A stretch of DNA of 64,000 bases from assembly GCF_046844695.1 (NCBI RefSeq), contig NZ_CP177354.1:2418001-2482000 (forward strand), in the 5' to 3' direction. Shown one piece after another: positions 7,000 to 16,215 of the stretch. The first letter of the stretch is position 1. Each line of letters starts with the position of its first letter. The notes beneath the pieces are model-generated. The model saw only the letters and a program-made list of their open reading frames with translations. It did no database searches and was not told where the DNA came from. The position numbers and the translations under genes are program-made. The DNA is from Pokkaliibacter plantistimulans (GTDB taxonomy: Bacteria; Pseudomonadota; Gammaproteobacteria; Pseudomonadales; Balneatricaceae).

Positions 7000-8991
7000 A
7001 TGAAAGTCGGGGGCCAGCCAGGGCTGACGCTAACGCTGCATGAGGAGCAGGAGCAGTCGCACAACGAAATCGGGCCAGCGACCCCCTCGGCATCCTCTCG
7101 GGTCGACAGCGCCGAACACCATCAGGCCCGGCCACAGGCTGAGCCGCCTCATCCGCACACTCCCGATCCTGCCGGTCATAGCCGTCAACCCCGAACCACA
7201 CTGGCGCAGTTGCTGTTACAGGAACGTCAGGCGGAGTCGCCGGCCACGCGCGAACGCAGTGGCAAGCCCACGCTGGGCGAACTTCTGATCCAGACACATG
7301 ATGAGTTCCATTCAACGTCAGCCGATCAGCCCGACAAAGCGCAGGGGAAAAAGTCGCGGCTGGGTAAAAGCTGGGGGGCATTCAAGCGGGCATTGCATAT
7401 CACGCCTGCGGCTAAAAAGACGACAGAGCCTGTGGTTACCCAGCCTGCAGCCGCACCGGCCAATACCGAGACGGCGGATGTCACACCACAGCCCACCACT
7501 TCGCCAGTGAGACAGCCACCTGCAGCTGGGTTGCTTGAGCAGCAGATCCGCACTGAGACTCAGGATCTGTTCGGCTCGGTGTGGGAGGCTGCCGCACTGG
7601 CCGACCGAACGTCGACAACCTCATCAGACCCGGTGGCCTATCTTCGCGACCCGATGCTTAAGGCAGCTAAAGGGGCGGCCAGAAACGGTACGGTGAGCGC
7701 TGAGAACATGTATTCCAAGGGGAATATGTTCAACTCCATTGACCTCGGTGGCGACAATATCTTCAAGGCGCAGGCCAATATGATCCGGGCAGCGAAACAG
7801 GAGGTATTGCTGCAAACCTTTCAGTGGGAGCCCAATTCCAAAGGCGCCAATATGTTGCTGAATGCCCTGCATGATCTGGCTGCAGCACACCCGGGAGCGG
7901 ATCCCCTGAGTAAGGTGCGCGGTGCCGACGGTCAGCCTGTCCGGGTACGTATTCTGGTGGATGAACTGGGGGATCGCGCCTTTAAAAAAATGTGGCCGGA
8001 TGCGGTAAAGCCGGATATTGCCAATCCGCGAGTGCTGCTGGGGCTGGATCAGAGCAATGCGGATCCGCGCCATGAGCAGTTATTGCATCAGTTTGATTTT
8101 GAGGTGCGAACCTACAAGCACCAGCTGATCAATTCACTGCACAGTAAAACGCTGGTGGTAGACGGTGCGCATGCGGCACTGACCGGCGCCAATGTGCAGG
8201 AGCGCAATCATCCGGCTGAGCAGGTCGGCGACATTGCCAAGTTTTTTGATCTAGGGGTGACACTGGCCGGGCCAGCCGCGAAGGGCTTGCGTGAAGACTT
8301 TGCCTTTTCGTGGAACAAGGCCAGTAATCCGCATATGACGACTCAGAGCCTACCCCGGCAGGCGCCTGCCAGCTTTACCGTCTGGGAGGTGGAGGGCGGT
8401 GAAATGGCGGTGCTGAGCAAACAGCCTAATATCAATCCGCTCAATACCAGTGTTGATAATCCGCAGGATCAGGCCATTCTGGCGGCGGTGCGCCATGCCC
8501 GGGAGCGCATCCAGATTCTGTCACCGAACTTTAATACTCCCGCGCTGGAAGCTGCTTTGGCCAAAGCGGCGGATCGGGGGGTGAAAGTGGACATCCTGAC
8601 CACTTCCTATGCCAACCGGGATCGTCTGGATAACAGCATCACCGGGCGCAGCAATCCTCAGGCTTACAATCATCTGCTGCAGAAGTGCAAACACCCGGAG
8701 AATCTCGATTTACGCTACTTTTCCAGTCTGGAACATCTTATGCCGATGCAGTATCAGAGCCAGCAGGATTGGGAAGACTTGCAGGAGCTGCGGCCCATTG
8801 GCAGCCACGCCAAACTGATGATTATCGATAACAAGGTGGCCATTACCGGCTCAGGCAATATGGATAAAACCAGCTGGCACTTTACCGGCGAGACCAACAT
8901 AGCGCTGTTTGATCCGCAGGCTGCTGCTGCCATGCAGGACAAAGCCTTTGCACCGCTGTGGCAGGCCGCTCAGCGTGCACCGCGAATGTAG
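7000..8991 (+). CDS. Phospholipase D-like protein with long disordered N-terminus
   Basis: 663 residues from the ATG at 7000 (GAGG 9 bases upstream; GTG 6994 and TTG 6997 are in frame but too close to it). Residues 1 to about 190 are low-complexity, rich in P, A, T, H and Q. They hold two similar short helices, T-L-A-Q-L-L-L-Q and T-L-G-E-L-L-I-Q, about 25 residues apart. Two phosphatidyltransferase half-sites follow: H-S-K-T-L-V-V-D at 381-388 and H-A-K-L-M-I-I-D at 603-610, each HxKx4D with a downstream G-x-N/G-S-G-N motif. This is the full catalytic pair of the PLD superfamily. No signal peptide or membrane segment is seen. The disordered head with repeats is typical of exported effectors but not proof. 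Alternatives are a cardiolipin-synthase-like enzyme or a phosphodiesterase. It stands alone. Confidence 0.75.
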   Translation: MKVGGQPGLTLTLHEEQEQSHNEIGPATPSASSRVDSAEHHQARPQAEPPHPHTPDPAGHSRQPRTTLAQLLLQERQAESPATRERSGKPTLGELLIQTHDEFHSTSADQPDKAQGKKSRLGKSWGAFKRALHITPAAKKTTEPVVTQPAAAPANTETADVTPQPTTSPVRQPPAAGLLEQQIRTETQDLFGSVWEAAALADRTSTTSSDPVAYLRDPMLKAAKGAARNGTVSAENMYSKGNMFNSIDLGGDNIFKAQANMIRAAKQEVLLQTFQWEPNSKGANMLLNALHDLAAAHPGADPLSKVRGADGQPVRVRILVDELGDRAFKKMWPDAVKPDIANPRVLLGLDQSNADPRHEQLLHQFDFEVRTYKHQLINSLHSKTLVVDGAHAALTGANVQERNHPAEQVGDIAKFFDLGVTLAGPAAKGLREDFAFSWNKASNPHMTTQSLPRQAPASFTVWEVEGGEMAVLSKQPNINPLNTSVDNPQDQAILAAVRHARERIQILSPNFNTPALEAALAKAADRGVKVDILTTSYANRDRLDNSITGRSNPQAYNHLLQKCKHPENLDLRYFSSLEHLMPMQYQSQQDWEDLQELRPIGSHAKLMIIDNKVAITGSGNMDKTSWHFTGETNIALFDPQAAAAMQDKAFAPLWQAAQRAPRM

Positions 8992-9183
8992 AGTTTCCTC
9001 GCGTTTAGTCGATATGAAATGCGGGTGAATTTTCGGTATGCCTTATCCTTTGGAATAAATTTTCCATATTGTCGTTATCCTGAGTTGCTCTTGCCCTTTG
9101 GGCAGGCAATACTGTGCGACCATAACCTTTACCTGACCGTCAACGGCAGGATCAATAACAACAAAGAAGAAAGGAATGACGCC

Positions 9184-9633
9184 ATGTCAGCAAGTCTGGA
9201 AATCTCCCAGAGCCTGAATCTGTTCCTCGTCGCCGGAGGCATTCTCAGTCTGGTCGCCGCCATGGCCAACGTCGCCATGCTGGTGGGTGGGCCATCCTGT
9301 TATCGCTTCTTCGGTGCCAGCCAGCGTCTGGTCCAGTTGGCCGAACGCGGACACGCACTCCCTACACTGATCTCCGCTTTCGTCGCGCTGCTTCTGATGA
9401 TCTGGGCAGGCTATGCCTTCTCTGCCGCGGGCATGATCGAGCGTTTACCGTTGATGAAGTTTGGTCTGGTGCTGATTGCGGTGGTGTACATCGCGCGCGC
9501 TGTACTGGCCATGGTCGCGTGGTTACGCAGTGGTGAAAAGGCCGCCATTGGCAGCTACTGGGCACCTTCACTGTGCCTGGTGTTTGGTGTGTCCTATCTG
9601 GTTGGTGCTGTGCAGCAGTGGCCTGCGCTGTAA
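9184..9633 (+). CDS. Small four-helix membrane protein, unknown function
   Basis: 149 residues from the ATG at 9184, preceded by AGAAAGGA. The longer frame upstream (from 9019) has no ribosome site and non-protein-like composition. Four hydrophobic segments are visible at about residues 12-35, 60-80, 88-112 and 124-143, with the basic loops short. The pattern is of a small integral inner-membrane protein. I do not recognise a family with certainty. It is monocistronic, closed by a good terminator. Confidence 0.7.
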   Translation: MSASLEISQSLNLFLVAGGILSLVAAMANVAMLVGGPSCYRFFGASQRLVQLAERGHALPTLISAFVALLLMIWAGYAFSAAGMIERLPLMKFGLVLIAVVYIARAVLAMVAWLRSGEKAAIGSYWAPSLCLVFGVSYLVGAVQQWPAL

Positions 9634-9682
9634 CCGCCTGATCACTGCTACAACCATCACTTATACAAACACTTATACAAAC

Positions 9683-9722
9683 AAAAGCCGGAGCGCATCA
9701 CTGCCTCCGGCTTTTGTTTTTC
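9683..9722. terminator. Rho-independent terminator between convergent genes
   Basis: A perfect 11-bp stem AAAAGCCGGAG (9683-9693) with CTCCGGCTTTT (9705-9715), followed by GTTTTT. It ends the small membrane protein gene. The A-rich left flank gives a U-rich tail on the other strand, so it can also end the RND operon. A directly repeated ACTTATACAAAC lies just before it (about 9659-9682). Confidence 0.9.
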
Positions 9723-9742
9723 TGCGCGGGTGTGCCCGCTGT

Positions 9743-12700
9743 TTATTTCCCGCTTAACAGATGTTGCTGCTGTGCCTGCTCATGGGCTGCAACTTCGTCA
9801 TCCATCGCCTTGTGGCTGAAGCGATCTGCCACTTTATCCAGATAGATGTAGATCACCGGGGTGATATACAGCGTCAGCAGTTGCGATACCACCAGTCCGC
9901 CGACCACGGTCAGGCCCAGCGGCTGACGCAGCTCGGCACCGGCACCGATACCCAGAGCGATGGGCAGGGCGCCCATCATGGCGGCCAGTGTGGTCATCAT
10001 GATCGGGCGGAAACGCAGCATACAGGCCTCGACAATGGCTTCTTCCGCACTGATCTGACCGTCTTTGCGCCGTTCAACCGCAAAGTCGATCATCATGATG
10101 GCGTTCTTTTTGACGATACCGAGCAGCATGACGATACCGATCATGGCGATGACTGACAGGTCCATCTTGAACATCAGCAGTACCGCCAGCGCGCCGATGG
10201 CGGCAGAGGGCAGGCCGGACAGAATGGTGATGGGGTGCCAGTAGCTTTCGTACAGAATGCCGAGGATCACGTAGATCACGAACAGCGCGCTGAGGATCAG
10301 AATCACCTGATCTCCCTGTGACTGCTGGAAGGCCTGCGCAGTGCCCGCAAAGCTGCCGGTGATGGAGGCCGGAATATCCGCCTGTTGCTGTGCCTGATCA
10401 ATCAGCGTCACGGCCTGACTGAGGGAGACGCCGCTGGCCAGATCGAAAGACAGGGTGACGGACGGCAGTGACGACTGGTGATTGACGGTCAGCGGGCCGG
10501 TATCACGGTGCAGGGTGGCAACGGCTGACAGCGGCACCAGCGCACCGTTACTGCCGGGCACATAGAGGCCATCGAGAGACGCCTGACTGTTTTTCTCGTT
10601 GTAGGCACTTTCCAGAATGATGGCGTAGTCATCGGTCGAGGTGTAAATGGTGCCGATCTGGCGGGTGCCATAGGCCGAATAGATCTGGCTGCGGGCCGCA
10701 CTGACGGAGACGCCAAGGCTGGAGGCCTTGTCCCGGTCAATATCTACCCGCAGTTGCGGGTTGGTCACCTGCAGGTCGCTGGTGACACCCGTCAGCTGTG
10801 GCAGGGCTGCCAGTTTCTGCTCCAGCCGCTGGGAGGCAGCATTCAGCTCACTCAGATCGCTGCCCTGCAGGGTGTACTGGTACTGGCTCTTGGATGCCCG
10901 TCCGCCCAGACGCAGGTTCTGAATCGGCACCATGAATACGTTGATGCCGGGAATATTTCTGGCCCGATGACGAATGCGATTGATCACCTGACGGGCGGAG
11001 GCATCCCGCTCTTTCAGGGGCTTCAGCGCGATAAACATCCGCCCGGCGTTACTGGTGTCATTGGGGCCGCCGGAGCCGACACTGGAGTTTACCGTGGCTA
11101 CCGCAGGGTCTTTGAGCACGAGGTCCAGCACCTGATTCTGCAGTTTGACCATGGCCGGGAAGGCCACGTCTTCACGCGCTTCGGTACTCATGATGATCAG
11201 ACCGGTATCTTCCTCGGGGAAGAAGCCCTTCGGCACGATCTGGAACAGCCACACCGAGATGCCGACCGATGCCAGCGTCAGCAGCAGGGTAATCAGGCGC
11301 ACACGCAGCACGGCTTTGAGGCTGCTGCGATAGCCCGCCAGCACGGCATCAAAACCGCGCTCGATAGCCTGATAGACCCGGCCATGCTGTTCGTTGTGAC
11401 GTACCTTGAGGCGGCTGCACATCATCGGCGTCAGGGTCAGGGAAATGAAACCCGAGATAAAGATGGCCATGGCCATGACGATGGCGAACTCATGGAACAT
11501 ACGGCCAACGATGCCGCTCATGAACATGACCGGGATAAACACGGCGACCAGCGACAGGGTCATGGAAAGGATGGTAAAGCCGATTTCTCTGGCGCCGCGG
11601 ATCGAGGCTTTGAACGGATGCTCGCCGTTCTCGATATGGCGCATGATGTTTTCCAGCACCACGATGGCGTCGTCAACGATAAAGCCCACGGCCAGTGTCA
11701 GTGCCAGCAGCGACAGGTTATCGAGGCTGAAACCGAACAGGTACATCCCGGCAAAGGTGCCGATCAGCGCAATCGGCAGGGTGACTGCGGGGATGATGGT
11801 CATGGCCAGATTACGCAGGAACAGGAAGATCACCATCACCACCAGCACCATGGTGAACAGCATGGTCAGCTGCACATCATGCACCGACTCGCGAATGGAG
11901 GCGGAACCGTCGTTGAAGGGGATCAGCGTCACGTCGGCAGGCAGCATCTTCTGCAGCACCGGCAGCTGGGCCTTGACCGCATCCACCACTTTCAGGGTGT
12001 TGGCACTGGACTGCTTGCGCACGGCCAGCACGATGGCGGTCTTGCCATTGAAGGAGCTGGAGACCTTTTCGTTCTCGATGCCATCCCGTACCTCGGCCAC
12101 ATCACTCAGCCGGACCGGCTTGCCATCGACATTGGCAATGATGACCCGGGCGAATTCAGCAGCGCTTTTCAGCTGGCCCGAGGCTTCAATGGTCAGGCTG
12201 GTCTGATCGCCGCTGACCGAGCCCAGTGGTGAGTTGGAGTTGGCGGTAGAAATGGCGCTTTCCAGATCAGACAGGCTCAGGCCCATGGCGGCCAGCTTCT
12301 GCGGATCAGCCTTGACGCGCACGGCGTATTTGCGGCTGCCGTAAACATCCACTTCAGAAATACCGGTGAGGGTGGCGAGCCGCTCCGACACCAGCCCTTC
12401 GGCCAGTTCATCCAGCCGGGTCAGCGGCAAAATATCGGAGCGCAGGGCGATCAGCAGTACCGGCCGGTCAGCCGGGTTGGACTTGCGATAGCGGGGTGTG
12501 GAAGTCATCTCATCCGGCAGGCTGCGCTGCGCCTGACTGATGGCGGTCTGCACATCCATGGCGGCGGAGTCGATGTCCCGTGACAGGTCAAATTCCAGCG
12601 TAATACGGGTTGAACCCTGGGTACTGGAGGAGGTGATGGCCGTCACCCCGGAGATGGTGGCGAATTCCTTTTCCAGCGGCGTGGCCACCGACGCAGCCAT

Positions 12701-12874
12701 GGTCTCCGGGCTGGCGCCCGATAACGAGGCTGATACCGAAATGGTCGGATATTCCACCTGTGGCAGTGCTGATACCGGCAGCATGCGATAGGCAAAGCTG
12801 CCGAACACCACAAAGGTCAGCATCAGCAGGACCGTCATCACCGGACGGCGAATACACAGCTCTGACAGATTCAT
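9743..12874 (-). CDS. RND multidrug efflux permease (HAE1 family, MdtC/MuxC type)
   Basis: 1043 residues, the normal length for HAE1 transporters. Start MNLSELCIRRPVM... is the amphipathic opening helix typical of MdtB/MdtC/MuxB/MuxC-like pumps, followed by the first membrane helix. The central membrane block has the proton-relay A-V-G-F-I-V-D-D-A-I-V-V-L-E-N segment of helix 4 and the F-H-E-F-A motif. The C-terminal membrane block carries the G-I-V-K-K-N-A-I-M-M-I-D-F-A motif. Two large periplasmic loops lie between helices 1-2 and 7-8. The ATG (12872-12874) overlaps the adaptor stop by 4 bases (ATGA), so the two are translationally coupled. It is the inner-membrane proton-driven component; substrate not predictable. 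Only one permease is present, so it should be homotrimeric. Confidence 0.95.
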   Translation of the reverse strand: MNLSELCIRRPVMTVLLMLTFVVFGSFAYRMLPVSALPQVEYPTISVSASLSGASPETMAASVATPLEKEFATISGVTAITSSSTQGSTRITLEFDLSRDIDSAAMDVQTAISQAQRSLPDEMTSTPRYRKSNPADRPVLLIALRSDILPLTRLDELAEGLVSERLATLTGISEVDVYGSRKYAVRVKADPQKLAAMGLSLSDLESAISTANSNSPLGSVSGDQTSLTIEASGQLKSAAEFARVIIANVDGKPVRLSDVAEVRDGIENEKVSSSFNGKTAIVLAVRKQSSANTLKVVDAVKAQLPVLQKMLPADVTLIPFNDGSASIRESVHDVQLTMLFTMVLVVMVIFLFLRNLAMTIIPAVTLPIALIGTFAGMYLFGFSLDNLSLLALTLAVGFIVDDAIVVLENIMRHIENGEHPFKASIRGAREIGFTILSMTLSLVAVFIPVMFMSGIVGRMFHEFAIVMAMAIFISGFISLTLTPMMCSRLKVRHNEQHGRVYQAIERGFDAVLAGYRSSLKAVLRVRLITLLLTLASVGISVWLFQIVPKGFFPEEDTGLIIMSTEAREDVAFPAMVKLQNQVLDLVLKDPAVATVNSSVGSGGPNDTSNAGRMFIALKPLKERDASARQVINRIRHRARNIPGINVFMVPIQNLRLGGRASKSQYQYTLQGSDLSELNAASQRLEQKLAALPQLTGVTSDLQVTNPQLRVDIDRDKASSLGVSVSAARSQIYSAYGTRQIGTIYTSTDDYAIILESAYNEKNSQASLDGLYVPGSNGALVPLSAVATLHRDTGPLTVNHQSSLPSVTLSFDLASGVSLSQAVTLIDQAQQQADIPASITGSFAGTAQAFQQSQGDQVILILSALFVIYVILGILYESYWHPITILSGLPSAAIGALAVLLMFKMDLSVIAMIGIVMLLGIVKKNAIMMIDFAVERRKDGQISAEEAIVEACMLRFRPIMMTTLAAMMGALPIALGIGAGAELRQPLGLTVVGGLVVSQLLTLYITPVIYIYLDKVADRFSHKAMDDEVAAHEQAQQQHLLSGK

Positions 12875-14082
12875 GCGGCAGGGGCCTCGGCTTGCTTGCT
12901 GGAGGAGGTGTGGCTGCTCTGCTTGTGGGCACTGTCGGCGGTGGCATGGCTGTCACTGTCGGGTGTTTCCACCTTGACCTTGATGCCATTGCGCAGATTC
13001 TGCTGGCCGGTGGTGATGACACTTTCACCGTCCTTCAGCCCTTCACTGACCACGGCCTGACTGTAGCTGATACGGTCGAGGGTGACATTGCGCTGGGTAA
13101 CCGTGCCATCGGCATTGAGGATAAATACATAGGGGCTTTCCGGACCGTCCTTGATGGCGGTTTCCGGCACTACGGTTGCGCCCTTGTCGACACCCAGTTG
13201 CAGGGTGACCTGGGCAAACTGGCCGGGCCACAGCTTGTGATCAGGATTGTCGAACTCGGCATAGACCGGCAGGGTGCCTGACGCGGTATCGATATTGTTA
13301 TCGATATAGGCCACATGACCGGTAAAGCTCTGCTCGCCCTGACTGGTGGTGAGCACCAGTTTGACCGGCACCTCACTGCCTTTGCTGTTGAGCTCGGCCT
13401 GCAGCTGGTTGAAGTAACGCTCCGGCAGAGAGAACAGCACTTTTACCGGCTCCAGCTGGCGTACGGATACCAGCGCCGTGGTGGCAGAGGTCTTGATGAT
13501 GCTGCCGACATCGACGCTGATATTACCGATACGACCCGTCAGCGGTGAGCTGATCTGGGTATAGGACAGCTGGGTCTGGGCCAGACTGATGGCCGCCTTG
13601 TTGGCATCAATACTGGCCAGCAGGGTGTTGTAACTGGTCTGGGCATCCTCGACATCCTGCTCACTGGCCGCCTTGCGGGCGAACATGGCTTTCTTGCGGT
13701 CCAGCGTGGTTCTGGCGCCGCGCAGAGAGGCCTGATTCTGTTCGAGGCTGGCTTTGGCCTGTGCCAGTTCGGCCTGCAGGGCACGGTCATCAAGGGTGAA
13801 CAGCAGGTCGCCCTTGTTGACGTACTGACCATCCTTGACGCGGATGCTGGTCAGCTGGCCGTCAACCCGGGGGAAGATGTCCACGCTGGCGGAGGCTTCG
13901 ACATGGCTGAAGGTGCTGTATTCCTGCGGCATGTCTTTCAGCTCCACCCTGGCGACGGTCACGGGAGGAGGCGCACTTTGTCGGCCTGCCGTGGCGGGCA
14001 CGCTCGTGTGCTGACGGCTGTAATAGAGGTAGCCCCCTGCCGCCAATACGATTATCAGAATCCAAAAAACTGCCTTTTTCAT
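12871..14082 (-). CDS. RND efflux periplasmic adaptor (membrane fusion protein)
   Basis: 403 residues from the ATG at 14082 (MKKAVFWILIIV...), with AAAGG 7 bases upstream. The 48-codon extension above it lacks a ribosome site and overlaps the preceding gene. One N-terminal membrane anchor (about residues 4-22) is followed by the lipoyl half-motif V-D-G-Q-L-T-S-I-R-V-K-D-G-Q-Y-V, a coiled-coil hairpin rich in A, Q and K, the second lipoyl half (S-P-L-T-G-R-I-G), beta-barrel and membrane-proximal domains, and a Ser/His/Lys-rich tail. It bridges permease and outer membrane factor. Second gene of the three-gene minus-strand operon. Confidence 0.93.
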   Translation of the reverse strand: MKKAVFWILIIVLAAGGYLYYSRQHTSVPATAGRQSAPPPVTVARVELKDMPQEYSTFSHVEASASVDIFPRVDGQLTSIRVKDGQYVNKGDLLFTLDDRALQAELAQAKASLEQNQASLRGARTTLDRKKAMFARKAASEQDVEDAQTSYNTLLASIDANKAAISLAQTQLSYTQISSPLTGRIGNISVDVGSIIKTSATTALVSVRQLEPVKVLFSLPERYFNQLQAELNSKGSEVPVKLVLTTSQGEQSFTGHVAYIDNNIDTASGTLPVYAEFDNPDHKLWPGQFAQVTLQLGVDKGATVVPETAIKDGPESPYVFILNADGTVTQRNVTLDRISYSQAVVSEGLKDGESVITTGQQNLRNGIKVKVETPDSDSHATADSAHKQSSHTSSSKQAEAPAA

Positions 14083-14141
14083 GGGTCGGCCTTTGTCTCT
14101 TTCACGGCTGTCAGTCCCGCTCCGGCCGGGCGGGGGCGTGG

Positions 14142-15725
14142 TTATTGTTGTGAAGTTGCAGATGGTTCGCTGGCGGGCACGGGCAGTGCTGCAGCGGCTG
14201 CCTGCGGGGTGCCTGAGCGGTTCCACCAGCCACCTCCCAGTGCCTGATACAACGCCACGGTGTCTGTCAGTCTTGCCGCCTGAGCCTGAACTCGCAGCAA
14301 GCGGGCATTCAGCAGTGTTTTCTGTGCATCCAGCAGGGTCGAATAGGAGGTGCCACCGGCCTTGTACTGCTCATCGGCAATCTTCTCGCTGCGGGTCGCG
14401 GCTTCCTCGGCGATGACGCGGGCACGCAGCGTCTGGGCATCGTAGTTCAGGGCATCGAGGACATTGGCGACATCCTGAAATGCGCTCAGCACCACACTGC
14501 GGTAGCTGGCCTGCGCCTGATCGTAGGCGGCTTCGCTGGCCCGGGTCTGATGGCGCTTGATGCCGCCATCGAAGATGCTCTGGGTGATGCTGGAGGCCAG
14601 ATTCCACACCAGCGTGCCGGGCGAGAACAGTTCGGCAAAGGTGTTGCCTTCACTGCCGTAACTGCCGGTAATGCCAAACTGGGGCAGCTGGTTCGCAGTA
14701 GCAACGCCCACTTCGGCGGCGGCCTGATGCATCAGCGCGGCAGAGGCCCGGATATCCGGGCGCTGTGCCACCAGATCGGAGGGCAGGCTGAGTGGCAGTT
14801 GCTGTGGCAGTGTCAGCTGATCAAGGGTGATCGGATCCATGGACAGTTCACTGGGCGCCTTGCCCAGATACACCGCCAGTTGGTTACGCAGCAGCGCCAG
14901 CGATTTTTGCAGCGGCGGCAGACTGGCCTGAGTGGCGGCAATCGACGCCACCTGAGATTCCACATCAGCCTGAGAAATGCTGCCGAATTCAAACTGGGTC
15001 TGCAGAATGTCCAGCAGCTGTTGTTGCAGCTGGATGATGTCTTTGGTGGTAGCGATCTGCTCGCGATAGGAAGCTTCACTGATGGCCGCATTGATCACAT
15101 TGGAGGCGAGGCTCAGATAGGACGCTTCCAGCTCAAACTGCTGATACTCGTGACTGGCCTGCAGGGCTTCATAGGCGCGACGGTTGCCGCCGAACACGTC
15201 CAGCTCATAACTGACATCCACCGAAGCATTGAAGGTGTTGTAGACCCGTCCACCATTGGAGGAGCTGGAGCCTGAACTGGACGAGTGCTGGCGCTTGGAA
15301 TCCAGACCACCGCTGATGCTGGGGATCAGGGCGCCGTGTGCCGCCTGCATATTCTCGCTGGCTTCACGCAAGGCCGCCTGCGCGGCGGCCAGATCAGGGT
15401 TGGCCCGGAAAGCTTCGGCCACCAGCTGGTTAAGCGTGGCGGAATCAAACGACTGCCACCAGCGTGCACTGACCGGCAAGCCGTGGTCCAGCTGCTGGGC
15501 GGCACCTGCGGCCAGCTCCGTCTGGTCGGAAGCGGCGACGGTACGTTGCAGAGGGTCAGCACTGTAGTGCTGTAGCGTGGGCGCCTGCGGGCGGCTGAAA
15601 TCCGGCCCGACCATGCAGCCACTGACCAGCACAGTCGCCAGCGCGACGGTCAGCGGTCGCAGAGAGCATAAAGGTGATGGCACAAAGATATCCCGTTTAC
15701 TTTGCACAAGGGTTCGCCTGTTCAC
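14142..15725 (-). CDS. RND efflux outer membrane lipoprotein (NodT/OprM family)
   Basis: About 527 residues. The signal peptide ends in the lipobox L-V-S-G-C, followed by M-V-G-P-D-F-S-R-P, the usual start of mature OprM-like factors. Two repeated outer-membrane-factor halves with long alpha-helical hairpins follow, including Q-R-P-D-I-R-A-S-A in the second half. It forms the trimeric outer membrane channel of the pump. First gene of the operon, 59 bases before the adaptor. The start is uncertain: the longest frame opens with GTG at 15725 without a clear ribosome site, and internal GTG codons nearer the signal peptide are possible. No regulator gene adjoins the operon. Confidence 0.9.
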   Translation of the reverse strand: MNRRTLVQSKRDIFVPSPLCSLRPLTVALATVLVSGCMVGPDFSRPQAPTLQHYSADPLQRTVAASDQTELAAGAAQQLDHGLPVSARWWQSFDSATLNQLVAEAFRANPDLAAAQAALREASENMQAAHGALIPSISGGLDSKRQHSSSSGSSSSNGGRVYNTFNASVDVSYELDVFGGNRRAYEALQASHEYQQFELEASYLSLASNVINAAISEASYREQIATTKDIIQLQQQLLDILQTQFEFGSISQADVESQVASIAATQASLPPLQKSLALLRNQLAVYLGKAPSELSMDPITLDQLTLPQQLPLSLPSDLVAQRPDIRASAALMHQAAAEVGVATANQLPQFGITGSYGSEGNTFAELFSPGTLVWNLASSITQSIFDGGIKRHQTRASEAAYDQAQASYRSVVLSAFQDVANVLDALNYDAQTLRARVIAEEAATRSEKIADEQYKAGGTSYSTLLDAQKTLLNARLLRVQAQAARLTDTVALYQALGGGWWNRSGTPQAAAAALPVPASEPSATSQQ

Positions 15726-16080
15726 GGTGTGTCATGTTTTTACGCAGCCTGTTCAGATCCGGAGGAGGGCAGGCTGCCGTTATTTTGTTGTTACGGGTAA
15801 AGGCTCGTAGCGAGCACAGAATCACTGTCGACGGCGATCAGAGAACTGTCAATGCTGTTTATCTATTACGTGATTGATTACTATGCACTTCACCACCGCG
15901 GCTATTCCGGGTCGGATGTGTTAGCGCTAACGTGTCAGGTCAGAGAATAGCGAACTGCGGTGTCAGCCAGGTGACTGTGTAAAGAGTCTGACTGCACGTT
16001 GTAAAGCGCTGTTGGGGCATCATGGCACGATTGCACTGTCGTGTTTGTTGATTTCTATGACACGGGATGACACTTGCAAG
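15726..16080. other. Upstream region of the RND operon
   Basis: About 355 bases without a gene, between the efflux operon start and the heptanucleotide array. Its one clear element is the 12-bp palindrome listed separately. Promoter elements for the minus-strand operon must lie here but none is certain. Confidence 0.4.
15920..15931. promoter_or_regulatory. Perfect palindrome GTTAGCGCTAAC, LacI-family operator type
   Basis: A 12-bp perfect dyad with a central CG, the form of operators bound by LacI/GalR-family repressors. It lies about 195 bases upstream of the RND operon start. No LacI-family gene is present in the window, so the regulator would be encoded elsewhere. The functional claim is inference from operator shape only. 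Confidence 0.45.
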
Positions 16081-16171
16081 CGGAAAGCGGAAAGCGGAAA
16101 GCGGAAAGCGGAAAGCGGAAAGCGGAAAGCGGAAAGCGGAAAGCGGAAAGCGGAAAGCGGAAAGCGGAAAG
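16081..16171 (+). repeat. Thirteen perfect tandem copies of CGGAAAG
   Basis: A 91-bp array with no mismatch between copies, bounded by CAAG on the left and CGAGCTG on the right. On the minus strand it reads CTTTCCG and lies just downstream of the oxygenase gene and its hairpin. A perfect 7-bp array of this length should change copy number by slippage. One plus-strand frame through it gives a repeated KAESGKR heptapeptide, but that frame has no ribosome site. Confidence 0.97.
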
Positions 16172-16175
16172 CGAG

Positions 16176-16198
16176 CTGCGGTCTCTGGCAGACCGCAG
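16176..16198 (-). terminator. Hairpin after the 2OG oxygenase gene
   Basis: A 9-bp stem CTGCGGTCT (16176-16184) with AGACCGCAG (16190-16198) and a 5-base loop, 17 bases past the oxygenase stop. On the minus strand it is followed by the pyrimidine-rich CTTTCCG array instead of a simple U-tract. Confidence 0.6.
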
Positions 16199-16215
16199 CA
16201 GCAAGTGAGGCGGGA

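Noticed and set aside
10754..12232. 492-codon open frame on the plus strand
   Set aside because: It lies wholly antisense to the RND permease gene, is rich in H, Q and G from the complement of that gene's codons, and has no ribosome site. It is a shadow.
16081..16171. Heptanucleotide array as a CRISPR
   Set aside because: Units are 7 bp with no spacers and no cas genes nearby.
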